Assembly (NCBI GenBank): GCA_018830845.1
Contig: JAHJRS010000055.1
Span: 1 to 17,616, forward strand
From: Nanobdellota archaeon
GTDB lineage: Archaea > Nanobdellota > Nanobdellia > Pacearchaeales > GW2011-AR1
Direction: 5' to 3'
DNA length: 17,616 nt
The notes below the pieces were generated by a model, which saw only the letters and a program-made list of their open reading frames with translations, was not told the origin of the DNA and ran no database searches. Position numbers and translations under genes: made by a program. Positions 1 to 8,600 of this stretch are shown piece after piece (position 1 is the first letter of the stretch; each line of letters begins with the position of its first letter).

Positions 1-193
1 ATTTTCTCATCGCTGAGTTTGGCTGTCTTGCTTCTTTTTGAAATTTGGAAAGAACTATCCCCTTTGCCTGATTTGCTCCTCCGAGAGGGTCAGATTTTGC
101 ATAAAGGTCAAGAGTGTGAACTTTGTAAGCTCTGTCTTTCCATCGGAATTTCTTCCTGTCTTTTATTTTTTTAAATGCGCTTTTTAATCCCAT
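1..193 (-). CDS. rpsL: Ribosomal protein S12 (uS12), N-terminal part; continues past left edge
   Basis: My translation of the minus strand from the ATG at 193 gives 64 residues, open to the window edge. It begins [20 protein letters not shown] and later reads [14 protein letters not shown] and [11 protein letters not shown]. The last two match the archaeal/eukaryotic S12 (S23e) signature, where family members have a KGIVLEK..EAKQPNSAIRK-type segment. S12 lies at the decoding centre of the small ribosomal subunit. It is the last gene visible in a minus-strand run starting at rpoH. In most archaea rpsL follows nusA directly, but here two other ORFs come between. A TATA-like TTTAAAAA lies near 224-234, about 36 bases before the start, so it may have its own promoter. 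Identity is firm; the C-terminal half is not in the window. Confidence 0.93.
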   Translation of the reverse strand, partial: MGLKSAFKKIKDRKKFRWKDRAYKVHTLDLYAKSDPLGGANQAKGIVLSKFQKEARQPNSAMRK

Positions 194-240
194 TTTACAG
201 TATGGATATTGTTAAGAAAATTAGTTTTTAAAGGTTACTC

Positions 241-582
241 CTACGTTTCTATTCTACAGGACGGATTTTTCTCTAGAAAATTTTTGTCAGCTTCTTTTGA
301 TTCATTAATTATGAAAGGAAAAACAATATTTTGGGTAAACTGATTACTTGAATTAACCCTATAAATCAATCTCTCCCGTGAATAATAAATTCTTCTGTAC
401 ATATCCGAAACTTCCTTATTTTGAATTGAATTTATTTTTCCAAAATCATCAAGGTCTTGAGCAATCGCATTTCTTAAATTTTTATTCCAAAGAGAAACCA
501 AATTTTCGAGTTGTGATTTTAATTCCTCTGCTTTCCCCCTATAAATTATTTGGAATGCTTTTTTGTCTATTAATTTTTTCAT
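241..582 (-). CDS. Hypothetical protein, 113 aa, between MazG-HIT gene and rpsL
   Basis: I do not recognise this protein. It is a charged 113-residue sequence starting at an ATG only three bases after the stop of the upstream MazG-HIT gene, so it is probably co-translated with it. The first 35 residues are lysine-rich with a likely amphipathic helix (KAEELKSQLENLVSLWNKNL). The middle has an arginine/tyrosine-rich stretch (MYRRIYYSRERLIYRV), and the tail is short and polar. There is no signal peptide, membrane segment or cysteine pair. The basic, aromatic middle could bind nucleic acid, but that is only a guess. The tight spacing and lack of a competing frame support a real gene. It is an unusual occupant of the nusA-rpsL interval. 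Confidence 0.7.
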   Translation of the reverse strand: MKKLIDKKAFQIIYRGKAEELKSQLENLVSLWNKNLRNAIAQDLDDFGKINSIQNKEVSDMYRRIYYSRERLIYRVNSSNQFTQNIVFPFIINESKEADKNFLEKNPSCRIET

Positions 583-585
583 TTT

Positions 586-1380
586 TTAATACAATCCCTT
601 TTGTGGAATGATATTTCTTACTCCCCCCTGCGGATTCTTAACATCGTCGAAATACCTGGGAATGATATGCCAATGCAAATGGTGAATCGTTCTTCCAGCA
701 GCCTCACCATCGTTAATTCCGTGATTGTAGGCATCAGGTTTCTTGCCTAAAAAAGGAGAATTGATAGCTGATTCTAAAAAGTTTTTTGAAGATTTATTAG
801 GAACATTTTTCAATAGATTAATGTAAATTTTTTTCAAATCCGAGTTTTCAATTAAATAGGTGGTATCTTTTATGGCTAAATTCAAAGAGTCCCATTCAAT
901 TCTTTTTAATTCCTCCAATTTTTCAATGTGCCTCTTTGAGATAATTTCCGAATGTCCCAAGCTTACGGGAAATCTATCAAATCTTGAATAAAAGTGATTG
1001 TTTTCATATGCAATTTCTTTTCCATCTTTGTAAACTTCGCAGAAAAAACACTTTTTCTCTAATTCATTTTCTTTTTCTATTATTTCTTCAAGGATAATTT
1101 TTTTTTCAAAACCTCCACGCTCTTGAAGTTTTTTTCTTCTTGTTGATTCCACCAACTTTTCATTAATCCCATAAAATCTGCAAAATTCATTTAATATCTC
1201 TTTTACATCAGAAAATTCTTCTTCATTTTTGCTTTCTAACAATTCATATATCTCTTCCAGAACTTTCTCTTCCAGTTTCTTAGGAAGTTCTTTTTCCGAG
1301 GCGGGATGGCATGTATATTTTAACCCCTTACTTTCAAGAAAGTTGATAATCTTATCACGAACTAATTTACCATACCTCAT
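586..1380 (-). CDS. Fusion of MazG-like nucleotide pyrophosphohydrolase and HIT-family hydrolase
   Basis: This 264-residue protein joins two nucleotide-hydrolase types. Residues 1-100 resemble the MazG/phosphoribosyl-ATP pyrophosphohydrolase group: it opens GKLVRDKI and has an EExxE helix (E42, E43, E46) followed by ExxD (E55-D58), the usual magnesium-binding pattern. Residues 110-245 form a HIT domain with CxxC (C111, C114), the GHSEIISKRHI segment and the histidine triad HLHWHII (H234, H236, H238). H236 is expected to be the nucleophile. MazG-type enzymes cleave abnormal NTPs to NMP and PPi, while HIT enzymes hydrolyse dinucleoside polyphosphates or nucleotide conjugates, so a house-cleaning role is likely; the actual substrates are unknown. 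The HIT domain carries an extra stretch of about 40 residues (185-225) before the triad. A TATA-like box lies 26 bases before the ATG. Confidence 0.85.
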   Translation of the reverse strand: MRYGKLVRDKIINFLESKGLKYTCHPASEKELPKKLEEKVLEEIYELLESKNEEEFSDVKEILNEFCRFYGINEKLVESTRRKKLQERGGFEKKIILEEIIEKENELEKKCFFCEVYKDGKEIAYENNHFYSRFDRFPVSLGHSEIISKRHIEKLEELKRIEWDSLNLAIKDTTYLIENSDLKKIYINLLKNVPNKSSKNFLESAINSPFLGKKPDAYNHGINDGEAAGRTIHHLHWHIIPRYFDDVKNPQGGVRNIIPQKGLY

Positions 1381-1394
1381 AAGAAGAAAATTTT

Positions 1395-1423
1395 CTTTAT
1401 AGTTTATAATTATTTATATAATC
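1395..1423 (-). promoter_or_regulatory. TATA-like promoter of the MazG-HIT gene
   Basis: On the minus strand the AT-rich run includes ATTATAAAC centred near 1406, about 26 bases before the ATG at 1380. A second element, TTATATAA, lies near 1413 and overlaps the nusA stop codon. The spacing fits an archaeal box A giving a leaderless or nearly leaderless transcript. No Shine-Dalgarno sequence is seen before the start. Confidence 0.5.
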
Positions 1424-1830
1424 CTGTAATCCAGATTGAAAAAATCCTTGATAATTTTCTTCATTTCGCTAAATCTCCTTTTGTTTCGTCCAAGTAAGGC
1501 GGCCTTGTTTTCACTTCCTGCATTCACAATAACCTCTTTTGGAGTTATTTCAATTTCTTTAAATCCTACCGGAGCAATAACTGAACTAATGAGTGATTTT
1601 GCGTCTTCTATCCCATTTGGGATGGGAATTATTCTAACCCTTCTTTTTATTATGTCTGACATTTTCTTTAAATTTTCACCATTTTTTCCAAGAGCTTTTG
1701 AAATTTCCCTTCTTGGAACACAAAACATCAAAATTTCGTTATACTTAAAACAATATCTTGTCTGAATTTTTGTAACTTTTCTGAATAAATTAAGATGCCT
1801 TAAGTCCTGCATGTCAATAATGTTTATCAT
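1414..1830 (-). CDS. nusA: NusA-like transcription factor with two KH domains
   Basis: This 138-residue protein matches the short archaeal NusA form, which keeps only the two KH domains and lacks the bacterial N-terminal and S1 domains. The first KH loop is GKNG (residues 48-51, in ALGKNGENLKKM). The second is the degenerate GRNK (114-117, in LLGRNKRRF). The archaeal protein binds RNA and is thought to act in transcription elongation or termination. Its position downstream of rpoA and upstream of rpsL is the conserved archaeal order. The 90-base gap after rpoA carries a TATA-like box, so it may have its own start of transcription. The ATG at 1830 is preferred because the TATA spacing gives a leaderless mRNA there. 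A second in-frame ATG at residue 7 is the alternative. Confidence 0.9.
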   Translation of the reverse strand: MINIIDMQDLRHLNLFRKVTKIQTRYCFKYNEILMFCVPRREISKALGKNGENLKKMSDIIKRRVRIIPIPNGIEDAKSLISSVIAPVGFKEIEITPKEVIVNAGSENKAALLGRNKRRFSEMKKIIKDFFNLDYRII

Positions 1831-1850
1831 GTTATAATTTCCCTATACGC

Positions 1851-1870
1851 GTCCTCTTTATAAAATTGTT
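1851..1870 (-). promoter_or_regulatory. TATA box upstream of nusA
   Basis: TTTATAAA at 1857-1864 is centred 30 bases before the nusA ATG. Transcription would therefore begin within a few bases of the start codon. It lies in the 90-base rpoA-nusA gap, the largest break inside the polymerase gene run. Confidence 0.55.
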
Positions 1871-1920
1871 GTTTTTTGTTTTTTTGCCTTTGAAAAATAT
1901 TTTTTGTCGTCGGTAAATAT

Positions 1921-4900
1921 CTATTTATTTGTTTCTTCAACAACCTTCAAACTCGCAGTTTTTTTGCTTTTTTCATCTTTTGTCAAAGGACCAATTACAT
2001 TAACAAGAAGTCCCGGAAGTCCTGTCCCGACGGGAACAGGCTGATTAAGAATAATGTTTTCAATGACACTTTCAAGTTTATCCGAGGAGCCTTTAACAGT
2101 GGCATTTACAAATTGCTTTACCGGAGTCTCAAATGTTGCTCTTGCAAGAATAGATGCTTTTTGTGCAATAATACCCATTCTTGTAACTCCTTTAACGTCG
2201 CCGGTGTTTGTCATAGCATCAGCGATAAGTTCAAGATGTTTTATATTAATGTCAAGACCTTGAGAGTCAAGAACATCTGCAACCTCATTAATAATTAATT
2301 GTCTTGAGGCTTCAATTCCCAAAATATCAGCAACTTCATACAAATCGTTTGAAACTATTCTTTTCTGATCAACCTCTTTTAACTTAATTATTTCTTTAAG
2401 GTTTGTTCCAAGGGTTATTACCGCAAAGTCCCTCCCTCTTTTAACAATTAGGATTTGCTCAATTCCTTTAACTCCCGAAATTATCGCCTTTTTTAATTTT
2501 TCTTTTAATTGGTAAATTTCCTTAAAATTATAATCGGTAGCATTTAGTACGACGTTGTTTCCTCTTTTTTTTGCATTGAAACCTAGGTCGTTTAATTTTT
2601 CAACAACTTTTTCTTCTGTGGTGTGGGTCTTTTTTAATTCCTTGCCGTTAAGAGTAATCGTTATTGTTTTGTTCCCAAAGTCAAGGTTTATTTCAGAAGA
2701 AACTTCCTTCAAGGTGACTTCTTTTATTCTTTCAGCAAACTTTTTTGCATCTGTTTCGTTATTATATTTATTATCAAGATATATTTCCATTTTTGGTGAA
2801 GATGGTTTTTTTCTCGCATCAAAAATTTCTATAATTCTTGGAAGCCCGGTAGTTACTTGCATTTCAGCAACACCTGCCATGTGGAATGTGTTAAGAACCA
2901 TCTGCGTTGAAGCTTCACCAAATGACTGTGCTGTTACAAGCCCAATTGCCTCCCCCGGAGAAATCTTCTCCTTTAAGTGTATTTTTGAAACGTCATAACC
3001 GTCGGTTCCATACTGAAACTGAATTATATTATTTCCTGAATCCCTTATTGTTCCGTCGTACTCCACTCTCAAATCCTGAAGCGCGTTGGCTAAACGCCTG
3101 TATAAATAACCTGATTTTGGAGTTCTAAGTGCAGTGTCCATAAGGGAATCACGACCGGTAATTGCCTGAAAGAAAAATTCGTCCGGTTTTAATCCCTTAA
3201 TAAATGAACTCTTTATGAATCCTCTTGCTTTTGGTGAAAGGTCTCCCCTCTTGAAGAATGGAAGTGTTCTTTCAGTATATCCTATGTTAATTCTTCCTCC
3301 TGCAAAAGCCTGCTGACCAACACATGAAGCCATTTGTGTAATATTAAGTATATTTCCTCCCCCCCCGGATTTAATCATATAACTTATAGGATTGGTATCG
3401 GGAAATCTTTCTTTAACCATAGATCCTATTTTTGTTCTGACTTCATTAAGAATTTTAAGAAGATGAATCTCCCTGGATTCTTCTCTTGATTTTCCGGGAA
3501 TTAATTCAAGGGTCTCATTTTCATATGATTCAAGAATTTCATCCGCTTTTTTTTCTGTTGTTTTTATTATTCTTTCACTTTCTTCAATCGTGCCCTCGTC
3601 AAGGTCAAAGTCATCGACAGAAGCAGTTATTCCTATTTCAGAAAGATAATTTTTACCGAGGTTAAATGCCATTCTTATTGAATCAAATGCAACGCTTCTT
3701 CCATATTTTTCATCAATAATCTTTACAAGCTCCCCATCTTCATCTCCAAAGGTGCTTTTATCAATTTCGCCTTTTACAATCTTTCCCTTTTTAATCTGAA
3801 TTGAATTATTTGCAAAATCAATTTCAGGCAAAATAAATGAAAATATATCTTTCCCGCTTATTGTTTTTGTAAGGACTTCTCCCTCTATTCCCGACTTATA
3901 CAAAAGCTGGTTTGCGTATTCCTTATCAAACTCTCTTTGGCCCAAAATATAATTCCCTGTAACAGCGTCAACAATGCACCCTATTAAATTAGTGTTGTTT
4001 TTTGGAGAAATTAAATTCTGTTTTACATCAAGAAGTATTTTTGCCTCAGACCTTGCTTCTTCTGTCTGAGGTGAGTGAATATTCATTTCGTCCCCGTCAA
4101 AATCTGCGTTGTAAGGTGCAGCTGCAGCAGGGTGAACTCTAAAAGTCTTTCCCGGAAGAATTCTGACAAAGTGTGCCATAAGGCTTGCTCTGTGAAGTGA
4201 AGGGTGTCTGTTGAATAAAACGATGTCCCCATCCTGAAGATGTCTTTCAACCTTGTAACCCGGTTTTAATTCTTCTATAATTTCTTCCTGAAGTTCAGAC
4301 GTAATCTTTTTCTTTCTTCCGTCGGGCCTTATAATATAATTTGCTCCGGGCCAGTTTTCACCCCTCTTGATAAGCTGAGAAAGTTTTTCTTTGTTTAAAT
4401 CATTGACAATTTCAGAAACTGTAACAACTTTTGCGATTTCATAAGGGACTCCCACTTCATTTATTCTTATGTTTGGGTCAGGGCTGATGACGGTTCTACC
4501 GGAATAGTTTACTCTTTTACCTGCAATGTTTTTTCTTATTCTTCCTTCTTTTCCTTTTATCCTTTCTGTTATTGTTTTTAACGGCTGACCGCTTCTGTGC
4601 CTTGCTGGAGGAACTCTTGCAACAGTGTTATCGAAAAAAGTTGTAATGTGGTACTGCAATAAATCCCAAAGGTCCTCAATAATAACTTCAGGTGCGCCCG
4701 CGTTCAGGTTTTCCCAAAGTCTCTGGTTCGCTCTTATTATGTCAGATAATTTGTGAGTCAAGTCATCTTCACTTCTTTCTCCTGATTCAAGAATTATTGA
4801 AGGTCTGACTGTAACCGGAGGAACCAAAAGAGAGTTTAAAATTGACCATTCAATTCTGCATGTTTTTGAGTTTACCCCTACTTTTTTCAATTCTTCATCC

Positions 4901-5409
4901 GGAATTCTGACAAGCATTTCTCTGATTTCCGTCGGGAAAATCCTCGTTTTTCCTCTGTAAAAGCTTGTTGGTTTTTCAAGTTTTATTTTTTCCTGATTGG
5001 CCTGGCAATGAGGACATTTCTTGGAATCCTTTGCCTTTTTAGCCCTTTCATTTGGAGAATATTTTTTCAAATCTTTTTCATCAATCATGAGTTTTCCACA
5101 TTCCTGACAAAAGGACCTTAAACCCATTTCAATAATTTGGGCATATTTTAAATGAATTATAGGTTTGGCCAGGTCAATACTTCCGGGGTGTCCAATACAC
5201 TCTTTTATTTTTCCCCCACAAGTACGACACCTTACTCCGGGGTCAATTGTTCCAAGTCTCAGATCCATTAACCCTCCATCAACAGGGTAGCCGTCGATAT
5301 CATAAAGTTCTGGGGTTACAACTTTTGCAACAGAAACTTTCTTTATTTGGTCAGGCGTAAAAAGTGAAAATCTTATTTCTCCTATTTTTTTGCTTACTAC
5401 TTTTTTCAT
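1921..5409 (-). CDS. rpoA: DNA-directed RNA polymerase subunit A, A' and A'' fused
   Basis: This 1162-residue protein is the catalytic largest subunit. The N-terminal zinc sites are C61/C64/C71/H74 and C101/C104/C132/C135. The active-site loop NADFDGD spans 434-440, with magnesium ligands D436, D438 and D440. The bridge helix is near 751-780 (GRDSLMDTALRTPKSGYLYRR). The A'' region starts near 812 with KEKISPGEAIGLVTAQSFGE, followed by the trigger loop with TQMVLNTFH. Many archaea encode A' and A'' as two genes (about 880 plus 390 residues). Here one frame runs through the usual split point without stop or frameshift, and the total is rather short. The ATG overlaps the stop of the 83-aa ORF as ATGA, implying coupled translation. 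The gene sits in the order rpoH-rpoB-ORF-rpoA-nusA. Confidence 0.97.
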   Translation of the reverse strand: MKKVVSKKIGEIRFSLFTPDQIKKVSVAKVVTPELYDIDGYPVDGGLMDLRLGTIDPGVRCRTCGGKIKECIGHPGSIDLAKPIIHLKYAQIIEMGLRSFCQECGKLMIDEKDLKKYSPNERAKKAKDSKKCPHCQANQEKIKLEKPTSFYRGKTRIFPTEIREMLVRIPDEELKKVGVNSKTCRIEWSILNSLLVPPVTVRPSIILESGERSEDDLTHKLSDIIRANQRLWENLNAGAPEVIIEDLWDLLQYHITTFFDNTVARVPPARHRSGQPLKTITERIKGKEGRIRKNIAGKRVNYSGRTVISPDPNIRINEVGVPYEIAKVVTVSEIVNDLNKEKLSQLIKRGENWPGANYIIRPDGRKKKITSELQEEIIEELKPGYKVERHLQDGDIVLFNRHPSLHRASLMAHFVRILPGKTFRVHPAAAAPYNADFDGDEMNIHSPQTEEARSEAKILLDVKQNLISPKNNTNLIGCIVDAVTGNYILGQREFDKEYANQLLYKSGIEGEVLTKTISGKDIFSFILPEIDFANNSIQIKKGKIVKGEIDKSTFGDEDGELVKIIDEKYGRSVAFDSIRMAFNLGKNYLSEIGITASVDDFDLDEGTIEESERIIKTTEKKADEILESYENETLELIPGKSREESREIHLLKILNEVRTKIGSMVKERFPDTNPISYMIKSGGGGNILNITQMASCVGQQAFAGGRINIGYTERTLPFFKRGDLSPKARGFIKSSFIKGLKPDEFFFQAITGRDSLMDTALRTPKSGYLYRRLANALQDLRVEYDGTIRDSGNNIIQFQYGTDGYDVSKIHLKEKISPGEAIGLVTAQSFGEASTQMVLNTFHMAGVAEMQVTTGLPRIIEIFDARKKPSSPKMEIYLDNKYNNETDAKKFAERIKEVTLKEVSSEINLDFGNKTITITLNGKELKKTHTTEEKVVEKLNDLGFNAKKRGNNVVLNATDYNFKEIYQLKEKLKKAIISGVKGIEQILIVKRGRDFAVITLGTNLKEIIKLKEVDQKRIVSNDLYEVADILGIEASRQLIINEVADVLDSQGLDINIKHLELIADAMTNTGDVKGVTRMGIIAQKASILARATFETPVKQFVNATVKGSSDKLESVIENIILNQPVPVGTGLPGLLVNVIGPLTKDEKSKKTASLKVVEETNK

Positions 5410-5657
5410 TTTTTATTTGTGTTGAATTCGTTTAATTTTTTTTCAAGGAAATTTAAAACTTTTTTATTTGCACATTCAATCAGAACCTCTCTTTTTTCTT
5501 CAGAAAATTTTATTTTATCCCCCCCTATTTTATAATAAAGTGAATTTCCCCCAATTATCAATTCTGAATTTTTCGCGGAGTTATCAAAATATTTATTCAT
5601 CCATTTTATTGCATTCTCATAAGATTTATTTGTGTTAAATTTTAGTATTTTTTCCAT
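5406..5657 (-). CDS. Small hypothetical protein (83 aa) between rpoB and rpoA
   Basis: I do not recognise this protein. It is 83 residues, lysine/asparagine-rich, without signal peptide, membrane helix or metal motif. It begins one base after the rpoB stop codon and its own stop overlaps the rpoA start (ATGA), so it is locked into the polymerase operon and should be made in step with the two largest subunits. It reads as a short alpha/beta domain: helix about 10-25 (SYENAIKWMNKYF), strands about 31-60 (SELIIGGNSLYYKIGGDKIKF, then REVLIECA), and a C-terminal helix (KVLNFLEKKLNEF). It does not look like ribosomal protein L30e, the usual small partner of this operon. A polymerase-associated or assembly role is possible but rests on position alone. 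Confidence 0.75.
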   Translation of the reverse strand: MEKILKFNTNKSYENAIKWMNKYFDNSAKNSELIIGGNSLYYKIGGDKIKFSEEKREVLIECANKKVLNFLEKKLNEFNTNKK

Positions 5658-5658
5658 T

Positions 5659-8600
5659 TTACTCGTATTTGTTCTTTAAATCAAATTTAGTATTCACATG
5701 AAGCCCCTGTAGTTCTTCCACAAGAAGCTTGAATGCATATGAAACCTCAACAGGTTCAATATCTTCAGAATGACATTCAGGGCAGATAGTTCTTTTCCTT
5801 ATTTTGTCCTCAAGTGCAATGGCCCCGCACTTAGCGCAAATGGGAAGTGCAATTTTATCTGAGTCATATCTTTCTTTTAACAACAATGAAGAACCATGAG
5901 CAACGAGAGCCTGCTGTTCCATTTCTCCGAGCCTAAGTGCCCCTCCTCTTGCTCTTCCTTCAATTGGTTGTCTTGTAAGAAGTGCAACTTTACCTGAAGC
6001 TCTTCCGTGAATTTTGTTTGCAACCATATATTTAAGTTTAAGGTAGTAAAGGTTGCCAATGAAAATTTTGGATTCCATCTTTTTGCCTGTGACCCCGCTG
6101 TACATAGTCTCCTTTCCGTCGTATCTAAAACCCAAATCTGTCAGCTGAGCTTCAAGATCCTTTTTGGTCTCTCCTGAAAATGAAGTTCCGTCAATTACTT
6201 TACCCCTTAGGGATGCAGTTTTACCTGCAAGAAGCTCCAAAAGGTATCCCACAGTCATACGGCTGGGAAGTCCGTGCGGGTTAAACATTACGTCTGGTTT
6301 TATCCCTGAAGCAGTGAATGGCATATCCTCTTCGTCAACTATTTCTCCCACAACTCCCTTTTGACCATGCGAAGTTGCAAATTTATCCCCCAATTCAGGA
6401 ATTCTCAAGTCCCTTGTTTTTACCTGAACAATTTTATTTCCCTCATCATCAACTGTAATAAAAACTGATTCTATAATTCCCTTTTCTTCCTGTCTTAACG
6501 TTACACTTGATTCTTTTTTCGTTCTGACTGAAATTTCCCTTGCTTCACTTAAAAATTTTGGAGGTGAAGTTTTTCCAATGAGAACTTCTCCTTCTTCAAT
6601 ATCTGCCTCAGGGTAAATTATCCCGTCATCTTCAAGGGATTTGTAAAGTGATTCCATCTTGTAACCCGAAACATCCTTTTCGGGAATTGTTATTTCATCT
6701 TTAAGCCCCCCTGCATAATTCATTTCAATTGCAGAGTAGGGTCTGAAATAAAAACTCCTTCCGACTCCTCTGTCGAGGCTGCCTTTGTTTAAAACAAGAG
6801 CATCTTCCATGTTATATCCTTCATAAGTCATAATTGCAACTGTCAGATTTTGCCCCGCAGGGTAAGTATTAAGGGTATCATACACAAAACTTCTAACCAG
6901 AGGTTTTTGAGGATATTGGAGAATTGAAACATCTGTATCAAGACGGCACAGGTAATTCGCAGCATAAAGGCCAAGAGCCTGCTTTTGGGTTTTTGAACCT
7001 CTGTTAAGTCTTGAAGATTGGTCATGGTTTCCATAAGGAACAAGGCTTGTAACAGCACCGAGGAATGCCACAGGATCAACTTCAACATGTGTGTTGTCGG
7101 GGGTAACTTCCTTATCATTTAATGCAATTAGAGTACTTTCTTCTTCCGAAGCGTCGATGTATTCAACTATTCCGGATTTAATAAGGTCAATCCATTTCAA
7201 ATTTCCCTGTTCAAGATTTACCAAATGTTCATCTTTTAGTCTTGACACACCCTTTTCAACAACAATTAATGGTCTTAAAACTCTCCCCGGTTCAGTCGAA
7301 ATTAAAATTGTCTGAAGTCCCTCTTTTTCGTTTATGCTTAATTCTCCGGGAAGTTCGTTGTTTCTTCTTTTTTCTTTTATTAAGTTTGCAAAATCCTTGG
7401 GATTTTTAACATTACCAATATAATTTCCGTTGAAAAAAACTTCAAACCCTTCTGTAAGGTTTTTGTCAAGCCCTGATTTTTCAAGGTATCCTACAAATTT
7501 GTCCTCGTCAAGGTCAACTCTTGTTGAAACTCTGCTCATTAGTGCAAGATTTTTTCTTAATCCAATTTCAGTTCCTTCCGGAGTTTCAATCGGGCAGAAT
7601 CTTCCAAAGTGGGTTGGATGCAATGTTCTTGCCTTAAAATTTTCCTGACCGCTTTCAAGCATACTAGAAACTCTCTGCAATTGTGAAATTGTTGCAAGAT
7701 AATTTGTCTTATCCATATTTTGTGTAACTCCGCTTCTCTCTCCGGTCCATGAGCCTGTTGCAATTGCGGATTCAACACGATGGCTGAATAAGGTTGACTT
7801 TGCCAAAACTTTTATTGAGAAGAATTTTTTTCTCTTTGATGATTTTTGAAGTGAGTATTGAAGGTCTCTAATTAAGATTCCAAGGTTGACTTTGAACAAT
7901 GTTGTAAGAAGGTCTCCTGAAAGTCTGACTCTTTTATTTGAATAATGGTCTTTGTCTGTCTGAAGTTTAGGTTCTTCTTTTGCCAGAAGAAATTGTTTTA
8001 TCAATTTACAGATTGTAACTGACTTTTTCATTCTTGAATTTTTGTCCTGTCCAATATGCGGGAAAAGGTAAGAATCAATTCGTTGTTTTACACGGTCCAG
8101 AATTTCTTTTTTTGTTCCCTGAAGGTTTGTTTTTTCAGCAATGTACATCATGGCATCTTCTTCGGTTGCAATGTCAACAAATTCATACAGGTTTACAATC
8201 ATGCTGTCTGTTTCCCTATTTATGAATTTTGCAATGTCTGATTCTTTTGTAAGGCCAAGTGCCTTTAGCAAAATTATTGTAGGAATATCCTTAAATCTTG
8301 AAAAGGATGTTTCAAAAATCCCATCCCTTCCCTCTTTTATTGTTGTAGGGATTCTGTAAGTTCCCTTAAGTGAAAAAACCTTGAGTATCAGGCTCCCCTT
8401 CGAATTTTTTTCTATGAAAGGCTGATTTTCCGCAAGGTCTTCGGCCATCACCATAACTCTTTCATTGCCTTTTATAATAAAGTATCCGCCCGGATCAAGA
8501 GGGTCATGATAGTTTTCAATTAGTTTTTCTTTATCAAGCCCCGAAGTGTTACACGCCTTACTCTTAACCATAACAGGAATTTTTCCAATTTCAACAATCT

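Noticed and set aside
2555..2998. 147-residue plus-strand frame antisense to rpoA
   Set aside because: It lies wholly inside a confidently coding rpoA region, has no recognisable domain, and is a shadow frame. Similar frames opposite rpoB, the symporter and nusA were dropped for the same reason.
3355..3370. Possible frameshift at the C-run in rpoA
   Set aside because: The run encodes SGGGGN and the frame continues with good polymerase homology on both sides.
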